Positions 48,500 through 59,000 of a DNA stretch of 64,000 nucleotides are shown one piece after another. The notes below the pieces were generated by a model. It was not told the DNA's origin. It saw nothing but the letters and a program-made list of their open reading frames with translations, and did no database searches. The stretch comes from Diphasiastrum complanatum (taxonomy: Eukaryota > Streptophyta > Lycopodiopsida > Lycopodiales > Lycopodiaceae): contig CM055101.1 of the NCBI GenBank assembly GCA_029204225.1, positions 3,186,363 through 3,250,362 of the forward strand. The letters are read 5' to 3'. Made by a program: the position numbers and the translations under genes. Within the stretch, counting starts at the first letter, position 1; each line of letters begins with the position of its first letter.

Positions 48500-49466
48500 G
48501 CTCTGATACCACTGTAAGCCAGTTTGGACCAACTTTGGGCATATGACTTGCAATTGGCAATTTGGCCATGTTGTAAGATGTCACACGTGCCAAATAGCAT
48601 AGGATGCTTTTCAAGAACTTTATTCCTCAATGTTGTAACACAACAATCAGATCACAATACAATTGTGCTGATAAGCACGTGATCCTACTTACAGATTCAA
48701 ATCAATTGCTAAAGTTTTGAATATATCTCTCTCTATATAATCACTAATTATGAGGAGTCAGTACAAGAAGACCTGTTTTGGTTGTTTGATCTCTGCTAGA
48801 GTATCCACATGCATCTACACATCCTATACTTGTATATCTTCTTCAATCGCTCATTTACATATATAGCTACTAGGAGATCTTGCATTATTCTAGCTTTACA
48901 TTTATAAGATCAGTTAACAGCTGATTAACTGACTAATTAGAATAGTTGTTACTGGAGCGTGAAGACGTAGACAATCTGTACTTGTAGTCCTGTGTATTTT
49001 TGCAGAGTGTCGCATTTTTCGCCTATGTGGAATCTCATGTGAAAATGCAGTGTCGCATTTTTCACAATTGTCGTCTGTCAGAAACTGCATGTAAAAATGC
49101 TGTGTTGCATTTTCCACAATTGTCACCTGTCAAAAACTGCATGTAAAAATGCAGTGTCACATTTTTCGCAAAGCAAAATCAAATTTCTGAAAGTGTCTGA
49201 AATGGCCTAAAAACCGACTTAGCACAAAGTATCGCAAAACACTTAGTTGCTCAGGATGGCCTGAAGGTGAAAGGCAACAGTGTCGGGTGTCGGGTTTTTC
49301 GGCTGTCAAAAATTGTGAGCAAAAATGCAGACAATTGTGACAAACAATTCAAATATGCAGACTGTTAAAAAACAGTTCATTTTCTATAGGTTTCATTTAA
49401 GAGAGTAAAATCAAGAGAAGGAAGAAGGGTTGTTGAAATGAGTAGGAGTTAGATTAAATTCCAACA
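48500..49466 (-). repeat. Copia LTR with primer site on one side and polypurine tract on the other
   Basis: LTR 48513-49466: minus start TGTTGGAATTTAATC next to minus polypurine CTTAAGAGGGAG (49467-49478), minus end GGCTTACA. Beyond that end, 48500-48511 is an exact primer site (minus TGGTATCAGAGC). An LTR flanked by both signals belongs to two element bodies, which suggests tandem elements sharing an LTR. U3 (49000-49165) has 43-52-bp tandem units containing GTGTCGCATTTTTC. Confidence 0.75.
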
Positions 49467-49478
49467 CTCCCTCTTAAG

Positions 49479-51211
49479 CTTACTGCTATGAATCTGAACT
49501 GCAATTGAGATTTATCATATCTACTAAAGTAGAATGTTTATCTCTAGAAAATGGCTTTGAAAAAATATCAGCCAACATACTATCCGTATGATAGTAACTT
49601 AGTACAACATCTTTATTCTGAGCTTTCTCTCTAAGAAAATGAAACTGAACTTCTATATGCTTAGTTCTATTATGAGTTTGTGAGTTCAGAGATAGAGCTA
49701 TGCAGCTCTGATTGTCGCATTGGAGTATTGTTGGACCTATCTGTGGGAATTCCAGATCCTGTAGTAGCCTTTTGAGCCAAATTATCTCCTTCACTGTTGA
49801 TGTAGCTGCAACATATTTGGATTATGTAGAGGACAACGAAATGCATTTCTGCTTTCTGTTGTTCCATGAAATGGGTTATCATGCAAGAAAACAAATATAT
49901 CCTGATGTGGATTTCCTGGTATCCACGTCTCCAGGCCAATCTAAATTTGAATATGTGATCAGTGTGAGTGCAGCTTCTGTATTACCATTATAGCTCAAAG
50001 AATAGTGCTTCGTAGCTTGAATGTTCTTCAGTACTCTTTGCAAACCTTTTCAGTGCTGTAAGCCTGGATTGGACATGTATTGAGCCAGTGTGCTTACTAC
50101 ATATGCTAGATCAGGTCGTGTGCAGATCATAGAATACATTAAAATCCTATGACGGACTGATAAAAATACCTGCACATTTCTTGCTGATATGCTTGAGTTC
50201 TAGGGCACATGTCTTTGGACAGCTTAGATCTTGGATCCATAGGTGTGTCTATGAAATTGCAGTCCTCCATGCCATATCTGCGAAGTACATTGATTAAATA
50301 GGACTCTTGGCTTATAACGATCCTTCTGCTTGCACGATCTCTGCTGATATCCATACCAAGTAGGTAATGAACTGGGCCTAAATCAGTCATCTCAAATTCT
50401 TGATGAAAGTAGAGATTTGGTAACCTATAATAACTGATTTGAATTGCTGATAATTGAGAAATCATCAACGTATAATGCTATTATAACATAGCTTGACCCT
50501 TTATGCTTGAGATATATATTAGAGTCTGCGGAGCAAGAAGGAAAATTATGGTAAGAAGTGGTTGATTCTTTCATACCAGGCCCTGGGAGCTTGCTTAAGA
50601 CCATATAATGCCTTATGCAATTTACATACCAAATGCTCTTGGCCTTGAAGGATGTAACCTTCTGATTGATAAATGAATAGGTCTCCTTGTACATATCCGT
50701 GAAGGAACGCTTTCTGGATGTCCATTTGGTGAATGTCTAGATCTTCTGCAGCAGCTATAGCCAGCAAGGTGCAAATAGATTGATGCTTTACCACTGGACT
50801 GAAGGTGTCAATGTAATCTATTCCATATACTTGCTCAAATCCTTTAACCACTAATCGAGCTTTCCATTTGGATATTGATCCATTTGGCTTAAGCTTTAGC
50901 TTGAAGATCCATTTAGAGTCAATAGGTTTTATACCTGCAGGAGGATTGACAAGACTCCAGGTCTTGTTCTTCATCAAGGAATGGTACTCAACAACCATGG
51001 CAACTTTCCATTCGTCTGCATTGGGCATTGACAATGCTTCTGCAATAGTGGCAGGTTCATCATGATTGATGAATGCCTGAGGGACAACAATCAGGTTGCT
51101 GTCGTTGTCTTGCAGACCTTCGAACTGCAGGTGCTTGAGTGGATGTTTCTCCTGGGTGAATGACTGAGATAGCTTCAGCTTGTGGTTGAACGATCGTGGG
51201 TCTAGGCCCAT
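49479..51211 (-). pseudogene. Copia RT and RNase H, minus strand
   Basis: 3' half of the most complete minus-strand copia in the window. RT: NKTWSLVNPPAGIKPIDSKW, KARLVVKGFEQVYGIDYIDT, HQMDIQKAFLHGYVQGDLFI and ALYGLKQAPRAWYERINHFL. A frameshift at about 50546 follows, then the active site ALYVDDFSIISN in the second frame (50425-50694), and FEMTDLGPVHYLLGMDISRD. RNase H has several stops, with RTKHIEVQFHFLREKAQNKD and MLADIFSKPFSRDKH at the end, stopping at 49486 just before the polypurine tract. Confidence 0.85.
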
Positions 51212-52694
51212 CGATGGTAAATGGAGCTATTGGGACAAACTCCTACATTTGAGCATTCGTAGGTTGATGCCTATCGATGGAGAATGGAGCTGCTATGACA
51301 AACTCCTACATTGGCTACTTCTGCTTAAAATCATGGAATTTGTTTTCACGAAAGACAACATCACAGCTAATTGAGATCTGCTGACCTGTATTAATATCAT
51401 AGATGTGATAAGCCTTGTGTGATGTTGAACAGCTGATAAAGATGTACTTACAGCTTATTGGGTCTAGTTTCTTCCTCAGATCAGACGGTATTTGAGCACA
51501 GTAGAGACATCCAAATACACGTAAGTGTTTTAGACTTGGTTCATAGCCGTAGTAGGCTTCAAAGGGTGTCTTGGAGTTGACTGCCTTCATGTTGGAATAA
51601 TTTTGCAGATAGCAGGCTGTATAAATTGCTTCAGCCCAAAAGTTCTGGGGTAATTGAGCATTAACAGTCATGGATCGTGAAGCTTCCAATAATGTTCGGT
51701 TCTTTCGCTTAGCTACGCCATTCTGCTATGGAGTGTAGCTGGCTGTGAACTGATGGTGCATGCCACATGATGAAAGGTAGTCCTCCATTTCATTTGATAG
51801 GTACTCTCCCCCTGAATCAAGTCGCAGGGCCTTGATTCTCTGACCAGTCTGATTCTCAGCGTATTGCTTGAATTCTTTGAAGCAATTGAATGCTTCTGAC
51901 TTGTTCTTTATGAATGTGACTCTGGTAAATCGGGAGTAGTCATCAATGAATGTGATAAAGTATAGAGCTTGACCCAAAGAGGGTACGCTCATGGGACCAC
52001 ATAAGTCATTGTGAATCAGTGACAAAATGGACTTTGCTCTTCTGGCTTGTCCTATTGAAAATTTTGTTCTAGGTTGTTTCCCTAATAGACAATTTCCACA
52101 GACGATCTGATTAGCTGTGGTAACAACATTGATATTCATATCCTTGACCAATTTGTTATGATACATGTACAAGATTGAACACATGTCTAAATGACCTAGT
52201 CTTTGATGCCAAACATGAGCATCAGAGTTACTCATAGTAAGTGCATAATTGTGACTCAAGATATACAAATTTCCTTCTTTGTGTGCAGAGACGATTTCAT
52301 TAGAATTCCCATAAAAAATAGTACATCGATTAGCAGTAAACAAAGCTCTATAGCCTTGATCAGTGATCTTGCTAATAGATAGTAAGTTCTTTATTAACTT
52401 GGGTACGTAAAGTACACCATATAACTGTGTAGTAATGTCGTCAGGGAACTGCAGTCGAATGGTGCCTTGGCCTTCAACTTTTTGGGAGCTTGAGTCGCCA
52501 AAGAAAATGTACTTTGAGTTCGTTGCTGTGAGAGTAGAGAAAAGGTTCTTATATGGTGTCATGTGCTGTGAAGTACCTGAATCAAGATACCATTCATAGG
52601 CATCTCTACTTGGTTGGTCTTGTACCATCAACGCCTTGTCATCCTCTTGGGATTTTTTGACAGAGTCGGAACCTTCGTCTTGGTGTTGCTGCAT
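51212..52694 (-). pseudogene. Copia protease and integrase, minus strand
   Basis: Protease YEWYLDSGTSQHMTPYKNLF (intact D-S-G). GAG-pre-integrase HVWHQRLGHLDMCSI with CGNCLLGKQ. Integrase core LIHNDLCGPMSVPSLGQ (first Asp present), ALRLDSGGEYLS (second Asp present), then YTP-stop-QNGVAKRKNRTLLEASRS, where the catalytic Glu is Lys and a stop interrupts the frame. The integrase C-terminus runs 51315-51689 (LKHLRVFGCLYCAQIPSDLR). Apart from that one stop and the Lys it is well preserved. Confidence 0.87.
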
Positions 52695-53491
52695 CTTCTT
52701 CCTCGCTCATTGTGGTTGAGGATGCGAAAATCCTTAATGTCGTGGTTTGATCTTTTGCAATATCTGCAAAAGCGTTTGGTCTTGGATGATTATTGTTGAC
52801 TATGCTGCTGCTGTTGTTGTTGCGTTGAGACTGGCTGCTCTGCCTTCGTCTTCTTGTCCTTGAAGTTCTTTTTCTTGGACTGATGCTTATTAGAGTACAA
52901 TGCCATTGATTTGGTACTTGTTGTTGATAAGCTTTTTCTCCTGACTTCTTCCTACAATCGACTTGTTGTCAGCTTCTGGAGAGACAGCGCAGGAGTATTG
53001 CTCAAAAGCAATACTAGATTATCGTAGGAGGATGGAAGACTGGCAAGAAAAGACATCGTTGAGTCTTCTTCTGAAATAGGAAAACCTATGGCAGCAAGTT
53101 GATTCAGCAACTGTTTGAATTCGTTCAAGTGATCACTGACTGAGGTGCCTTCGCTCATTTTGAATGTAAGGACCTTCTTCCTTAGAAAGAGGTGAGTCGA
53201 TACATCTGAAGTCTCATAGGTACTTGTTAGGATATCTCATGTTTCTTTGGAGGTGGTGCTATTAGATACATGAGCAATCTGAGTGTCCTTCGGATTCAGG
53301 GATACAATGGCGAGGGTCTTTGCCATCCTTTGCTTCCCACGCCGGGAGCAATTCATGTTCTGCCGGTCTGGCTATTGAACAGCTTACGTATCCCCCTCGA
53401 TCAAGATCATCCTCATCTTGAATTATCACATGTGGAAATTATCTCTGTTGAACTTGTTGATCAAGCGGATCTCTAAGGTTGAACCTTCCAT
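52695..53491 (-). pseudogene. Copia gag, minus strand
   Basis: Probable start at 53491: MEGSTLEIRLINKFNRDNFH, then a stop, FKMRMILIEGD and further stops. FKMSEGTSVSDHLNEFKQLL and MSFLASLPSSYDNLVLLLSN (52952-53158) are clear gag core. Knuckle CRYCKRSNHDIKD near 52760. Confidence 0.75.
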
Positions 53492-53657
53492 TGTAATTGA
53501 GTAGCAGAGATAGAACACAAACAAAATGAACTAGTTCTATAGAACAAGAACTTATTAAGTTCTATTATAAATCCTAAACTCTAGTAATCCAATAAACTAG
53601 GGCTCTGATACCACTTTGTGGGTCGAGAAATGAAAATTATCAGCTCTGATACCAATC
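53492..53657 (-). promoter_or_regulatory. Leader with two tRNA-Met primer sites
   Basis: Minus-strand TGGTATCAGAGC occurs twice, at 53602-53613 and 53643-53654, 41 bp apart. Only the second directly abuts the LTR that starts at about 53658. The stretch between may be a leftover LTR end (plus TGTGGGTCGAG). Confidence 0.8.
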
Positions 53658-54356
53658 TGTTGATGCTTAGATGTTGATGGCAACAGATAAAACAAAATTC
53701 TTATTAACAAGATTGTGGATTACTTTGAGAACAGAGATTGCGAGCTGTTCTTTTGTGTTGAATAAGATTATCAGTGTAGGAGTCTTAGACTGCCGTGAAA
53801 GAGAGATTGCATAAACGATTAGGCGTCTGAGACAACCATGCAATTCTCTAATGCTGATAACTCGATATGAAGAGAATGTAGAAATAACTTAGGCGTCAGA
53901 GACAACCATACATTTATCTGATAATGATGTTTGCGTGAGAGGAGTGAGAGTTAATTTTATTCAACAAGAATGCAAAGGTGTAGAACAATAGCAAATCCGT
54001 ATAATAATGTTGTAACACAACAATCAGATCACAATACAATTGCGCTGATAAGCTCATGATCCTACTTACAGACTCAAATCAATTGCTAAAGTTTTGAATA
54101 TATATCTCTCTCTCTATAATCACTAACTCTGAGGAGTCAGCTACTAGAAGACTCGTTTTGGTCGTTTGATCTCTGTTGGAGTATTCACATGCATCTACAC
54201 ATCCTATACTTGTATATCTTCTTCAATCGCTCATTTACATATATAGCAACTGGAAGATCTTGCATTATTCTAGCTTTACATTTACAAGATTGCTTAACAG
54301 CTGATTAACTGACTAATTAGAATAGTTGTTATTGGAGTGTGAAGACGTAGACAATT
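53658..54356 (-). repeat. 5' LTR of the minus-strand copia, truncated and mosaic
   Basis: Starts at plus TGTTGATGCTTAG beside the second primer site. 54011-54356 matches 48631-48975 of the other LTR closely, but the parts toward the primer site are unrelated, and the U3 end is missing. It looks recombinant. Confidence 0.6.
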
Positions 54357-54607
54357 TGTTAATGTTGAGTTGTGCAAAAACTCCATTAACCAATCTAAAC
54401 ACAAGTATTGCCTTTGCAAAAGGCATGGCCAAACATGCAATATACACAAACTCAAAAAAATTACAAACAAGCATACAAATTGGTTTGTCATAATTATTTG
54501 CTAATACTTAATACTTTCACATAGCATAAAATCAGATTTAACATTTTTACAAAGGAAATGGAGCAACCTCACAGAACGTAATTGTGGGGCAAATTTTTTT
54601 ATGGCAA

Positions 54608-54705
54608 TTTTTTCTTACAAGCACCTTATGAATCTCGGAAGGTGCACGTAAAAAAGTTTACCCTTTTTTACATGCACCTTTCACTCGGAAGGTGCATGTA
54701 AAAAA
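54608..54705. repeat. Two palindromic units in tandem
   Basis: Unit 1 (54608-54655) and unit 2 (54664-54705) both fold as TTTTTACATGCACCTT ... CTCGG-AAGGTGCATGTAAAAA. In unit 2 the 17-bp arms (54664-54680 and 54689-54705) match perfectly around TCACTCGG. Confidence 0.9.
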
Positions 54706-54846
54706 AATTTAGCCCAAAAAAATGTAAAAACTGAATTAACGTTGGACTCGGGCCATGCATGGGCGGAGAGTTGCCATTTATTGCAAACCTAGATTGTGTC
54801 TAGGGGGGCGCTCCTTGGCCCTTTCGCCCCAGGAGCCGCGTCGCCC

Positions 54847-54925
54847 TTGGATGGGCATCTAAGTACACACATGGCATTGAGTGCTTGCATTCAATGCCAT
54901 GTGTACTTAGATGATGCCCATCCAA
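54847..54925. repeat. 79-nt hairpin
   Basis: TTGGATGGGCATCTAAGTAC on the left pairs with the reverse complement ending GATGCCCATCCAA on the right. Arms of about 38 nt with one 3-nt bulge and two mismatches and almost no loop. Possibly a MITE end or small-RNA precursor. Confidence 0.85.
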
Positions 54926-55660
54926 AGGTAAAGGTAAAGAGGTGAGAGAGTTTTGGTCTCGCTGGTAAAAACCTACTGGATTTTTCACAGTGTATTTTGG
55001 TGAAACCTTAAAAGGCACAATAATACACTTGAATTTATTATTCCAAAAATTGATGAAATAATAATTGTGTAATGCATTATTATTATTTTTAGACACTCAT
55101 AAAAGCACATTACACTCTTGTAAGGTACTAATATTATTTTTAGAAAGACCTGATCATGTAATCATTATTAAATTAAAATATTAAATTTATCATTTTTAAA
55201 AATTTGTAACTATTTAAAAATAAAAACAATAAGCTATCACAGCAGGGGAAGGCCCCCGCCCAGGGCCCTTCCGCACCTAGAGGTGCCCCGAGCTGCTGCC
55301 CTCGGGCGCTTCCAGGTGTGGAAGGCCCCCGACAGTGTTCGGGAAAGTCGGCATAGTCCAAGGATGAAATCGACATCTTTTCCCAAAAATCGGCATGGCA
55401 AAAATTATACAAATTTTTTTTATGTCATAAATCTTGGGTTTTATAGGAAAAAACTGGCAAGTCAGAGTTTGTCACTTAATAGAGGCCAAAGAACTCTTTC
55501 ACATATAGGCTTTTGGAGGGAAACCTCAAAAAGGTTTCGAGAACAATGGCGGCCCCCTTGGGCCTTCCGCTATACTTATTCACCTTCACCCTTGGATCAC
55601 CATCTCTTTGCATCAGGATTTACGCATTAAATAGTGAAAGGCGTTAATAAACATAGTGAC

Positions 55661-56377
55661 AGGGGCTTTTGCACGAAGTAGGAAGAAAGGACGTACCGGT
55701 GGTGGTGGCTGCAATCTTTCTGCCACCAGCATGGGGCAACAAACACGAAACATCCGCTCTCAGGGTTTTCAACTTTATGATCGCATTTTCAAGGTTCGAC
55801 AGCAGCAGCAGTGAAAATATTGGAATTCGACATAGCGGCAGCGGCAGCAGCAGCATTGCAGCTTTTACGAACACTTACCAGCGCAGGGTTTGGCTGCTGC
55901 ATCGGTTTTTGTGAGATCTCTGCTTTTCTAGGAGTGAGTTTTGGATTATGTTTTTCGATCCATTTTGCAACATTCGGTTTCCTAAACCTTCGACTCATCA
56001 TTTGCCAAAAACTTCTTATTGTGCTGACATGTTATTCATTCAGTTTCCTGATTCTTGATTTGTTAGCTTTGCTTTTGTCAAATGCCAAAAACTGATTATC
56101 TTACTGAGATATTGCCTAACCAGTTCTTTCCTTCCTTTTTGCTTTATTGTGGCTTTGTTTTCATGAAATGGAAAAAGTTATGATCGGGCTGAGATATTAT
56201 TCAACCAGTTTTCCGATTCTTGCTTTATTGGCATTGCTTTCAATAAATGCCAAAAATTAATTATCATGCTGAGATGTAATTTGAAAGCAGTGTTTCCTTG
56301 TGACTCTTCAGAAATATTTTAGGTTTGAATTTCGTTTTGGTTTGTAAATCCAGACGCATTGTATCAGTTGATGTGCC
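55661..56377 (+). promoter_or_regulatory. Promoter/5' UTR region of the histidyl-tRNA synthetase gene
   Basis: Contains an (AGC)n/(GGCAGC)n tract (55799-55863) likely in an untranslated first exon. A good splice acceptor TTTGTAAATCCAG ends at 56353, 24 bp before the start codon, so a 5' UTR intron is likely. The donor is not certain. Inside that putative intron is an 80-bp tandem repeat. Confidence 0.45.
56001..56285 (+). repeat. Four-copy tandem repeat of about 80 bp in the putative 5' UTR intron
   Basis: AAATGCCAAAAACT-like cores at 56001, 56081, 56166 and 56245 (periods 80, 85, 79), each followed by a form of CTGAGATATTATTCAACCAG and TTCCTGATTCTTG. Units are moderately diverged. Confidence 0.85.
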
Positions 56378-58054
56378 ATGGAGGTGGCTTCTAAAGTCAG
56401 ACTGGGAGGGAAAGGCACCCTGCTCTCGGCTCAGGCAGTATATGATGTTGCTTACCATAGCGCTTTAGTGGAAATAGAGTTCTCTAACCTAGATAGACTG
56501 AAGCAGGGGTCAGCGAAGGAATCTGTTCTTCTTCCTGCACCCAGGCCTACTGATAAAAGACACAGCATGTCAGAAACAGAAGAGCGTGCCACTTTGGTAG
56601 TGCTGTTAAACAGATTGCTGCAGTCCCAGGCTAGAATCCGGCCATTCTTACCTACATTTGTTGCTGAGATTTTAAACCTAAGAATATCAATCAATCTGCC
56701 TTCGTCAACTTCTGATTTGGAAGTATCGCTTGAATTTGTAAGAGCAGTATACAGATTCCAAAAGCTGTTTGAGTCTAGTACATACGGAGAAGATTTCTGC
56801 GAGGTAGGGACATGTGCAATTGAAAATTCTAGTGTGGAGGGTGCTGTAAATGATGAAGTGAAGACCGGTGGTGCGATCAATGCTCTGAAGGAAAAGTTAT
56901 CCCGCTTAAATGCAGAGGATTTTGGGGTAACAAAGGATGAGCTTGAATTTTTGAAACTGTCGGATGCTGCTTCTGTGGGCATTGCCGTTCTCTTTTCATA
57001 TCCATCTTCCTCTTTGTCTGTTCTTTCAGATGTGGTGGCTGCTCTTTCATGCGAGGCTCTTCAAACAAGCACTCAAGCCTTTGATTCAGATACTTTTAAT
57101 CAACCTTCGACTCATAAAGCAGAGGCGGATGTAGCGAATGATATGAAATCACTTTTAATGGGATCAAAATCAGTAAATGCCAGGAAAGGAGGAGTCAGTG
57201 GCGACTTCATTTTCTCTATTCCTTCTGTTCATGGTGCATTTAGAGAAGCTTCTAAAGTTACAGTAGGCAGACTCAGAATTGACATCAACAGGGTTGGTTT
57301 ACCCGTAACTGTGTCTCCGCTGCTGTTACAAAGTGTGGTTACACTGACACTCGCTTTCTTCCCACTGATTTCAAACTCTTGGCGAAGAGCTACTCAAACT
57401 TTAAAGATGATTCAAGATCTGCATTGCCCGGAAATTGGGACTGCATGTTCCAAGATGCCTTTCGAACATTCAGAGGAAGAGTTAGATAAGAAAAAAAAGG
57501 TACTTTCAGCACTTTCTGAGATCGTCCTTTCAGAAAACATGGATGGTGGTGTTTCTCTCTTTCAAGAAGCCTTCTGTTTAGCAAAGATTACGAGAAAGGC
57601 TTTGGCAATGGAGGCAGCTGCTGCTCTTTCTTTTCTTGGGCTTCGAGACATGCTTATGCACAAACAGAGTGCACGGGTCATAACAGGCTTGATTCCAAAT
57701 GACAAGCAAGCAAAGGAAGTAGGATCACCTGCTACAGATGATCATGGAGATTCGAAAATCTCTCAAAGAGACAAGGTGCCAAAAGGCAAAGAAGGGACGG
57801 ACCGAAAAAAGAAGGGACCTCAGGAGATTGTTCTTGGAAAAGGAACTACGGCTGCTCGACAGTTTCTTCTTCAGCTTCTACAGGATAGGTGCGACCTCGA
57901 AAAGAGTGTCACAGAAGATGCCCGTCTGTGTTGTTGGGCAAAGGAGCTTCATAGTTTCTTTGAAGCAAAAGATGCAGATTTTCAAGTGTTGCTTGACCAT
58001 CTGAAAGCAGTAGTTGAAAGCAATGAGACCAGGAGGTTACCAAAGATTGCAAAG
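56378..58054 (+). CDS. Cytosolic histidyl-tRNA synthetase, exon 1 (plant N-terminal extension)
   Basis: Open frame of 559 codons ending in phase 0 at a splice donor (GCAAAG|GTCAGT). It encodes the long N-terminal part of plant cytosolic HisRS. It opens VRLGGKGTLLSAQAVYDVAY, which resembles the first segment of histidase/PAL-type lyases (LxGxxLT...V), a feature I associate with plant HisRS. No MIO Ala-Ser-Gly motif is seen, so lyase activity is not expected. Residues 440-475 are Lys/Asp-rich (DKVPKGKEGTDRKKKG), like the basic linkers of eukaryotic synthetases. The synthetase proper starts in the next exon. The start is the first ATG after the likely UTR intron acceptor. No stop or frameshift, so it looks functional as far as seen. 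Confidence 0.85.
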
Positions 58055-58213
58055 GTCAGTTATAGATCTACATTCTTGAAACACTTGAAAGGACTATGGC
58101 TGAGACTCCTCTTCACTATTTGTATCGATGGCACTGTTCAAAAGGTTATCCATGTAATTTATTTTTGCTTATTTTGTACTTTTGGATAATAATGATTTTA
58201 TTTGGTTGAGCAG
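58055..58213 (+). other. Intron 1 of the histidyl-tRNA synthetase gene
   Basis: 159 bp, GTCAGT ... TTGAGCAG, phase 0. T-rich toward the 3' end. Confidence 0.85.
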
Positions 58214-58393
58214 GGAACAAGAGATTTTGATCCCAAGCAAATGGCCATCAGGGAAAAAGCATTTGGAATAATTGTTGCTGTTTTCAAGCGTCATGGTGCA
58301 GTTGCACTAGATACACCTGTTTTTGAGCTTCGGGAAACTCTCATGGGGAAATATGGCGAAGATTCCAAGCTGATATATGATCTTGCTGATCAG
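58214..58393 (+). CDS. Histidyl-tRNA synthetase, exon 2 (class II motif 1)
   Basis: 60 codons, phase 0 at both ends (acceptor TTGAGCAG|GGA, donor GATCAG|GTATTT). It encodes [40 protein letters not shown] and [16 protein letters not shown], near-identical to the start of the catalytic core of eukaryotic HisRS, with class II motif 1 and its invariant Pro (DTPVFE). HisRS charges tRNA-His with histidine in the cytosol. The next expected segment (GGELxxLRYDLTVPFARY, motif 2) is not found in the remaining 5.6 kb, so exon 3 lies beyond the window or the gene is cut here. The joined frame reaches 619 codons; the rest of the catalytic and anticodon-binding domains is missing from view. Confidence 0.9.
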
Positions 58394-59000
58394 GTATTTC
58401 AATCAATGATAAAGTTCTTTACTTCCACAAAAGGTGGTTTTCCAGCATTTGAAGCCTTGTTGAAAGATGTCATCTCCTCAATCATTTTGTTTTCCAGAAT
58501 GCTGAACGACTTTTAAGGGAATTTTATTTTGCAAAATTTCCTGTTTGAATCTTTATGAATTGATTAGGGTACAAGCACACTTCTATACAATGCAGGTTAT
58601 CATTAGTTTGGTCCCTCTCTTGACTGCCGATTTTTGAATCACAAATCTGAGTGCTCAGTGGGCTTCAATGCTTAATGCTATAAGTTATAACTTAAGAAGA
58701 TTGAAATTTGACGAGCTTTTTAAATTGTTTTGACACACATGATCAGGTACTTGATGAGTGATACCAAGACAACCTTGTGATCGAACTTTAAAATCAGATT
58801 AGTGACTTCAATGCTCAATTATATAACTCACGAAGATTGAAGAGCTCTTTAAAATCATTCAAAAATGCGATAAAAGGTACTCAATAGCAAGACACGTGAA
58901 TGGTCACAATTATACATCGAACCTAATTTGGCTCCACTTTACCCTACAAATAGTCCATTAGACACCCATGAATAAGACCCTTTTACAAGTGTCGAACGCG
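58394..59000 (+). repeat. Start of intron 2, with a two-copy 142-bp repeat
   Basis: GGCTTCAATGCTTAATGCTA... at 58660 and GACTTCAATGCTCAATTATA... at 58804 start two diverged copies, each running through AAGATTGAA, AGCT(C/T)TTTAAA and AGGTACT(T/C)(G/A)AT. No exon recognised. Confidence 0.7.

Larger units (their letters stand above)
54357..55660. other. Non-coding with foldbacks; a GC-rich patch
   Basis: No gene seen. Contains two palindromic structures listed separately, and a GC-rich block at 55245-55335 (AAGGCCCCCGCCCAGGGCCC). Similar GGCCC(C/T)TTGG words recur at 54808-54840 and 55548-55565, so the tract may be one non-autonomous DNA transposon. Ends unclear. Confidence 0.35.

Noticed and set aside
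58055-58189. Extension of the HisRS frame past 58054
   Set aside because: The in-frame continuation is intron readthrough: the splice donor and the phase-0 match to exon 2 give the conserved protein.
58394-58516. Extension of HisRS exon 2 to a stop at 58516
   Set aside because: Conserved HisRS sequence ends exactly at the donor CAG|GTATTT; what follows is not HisRS-like.
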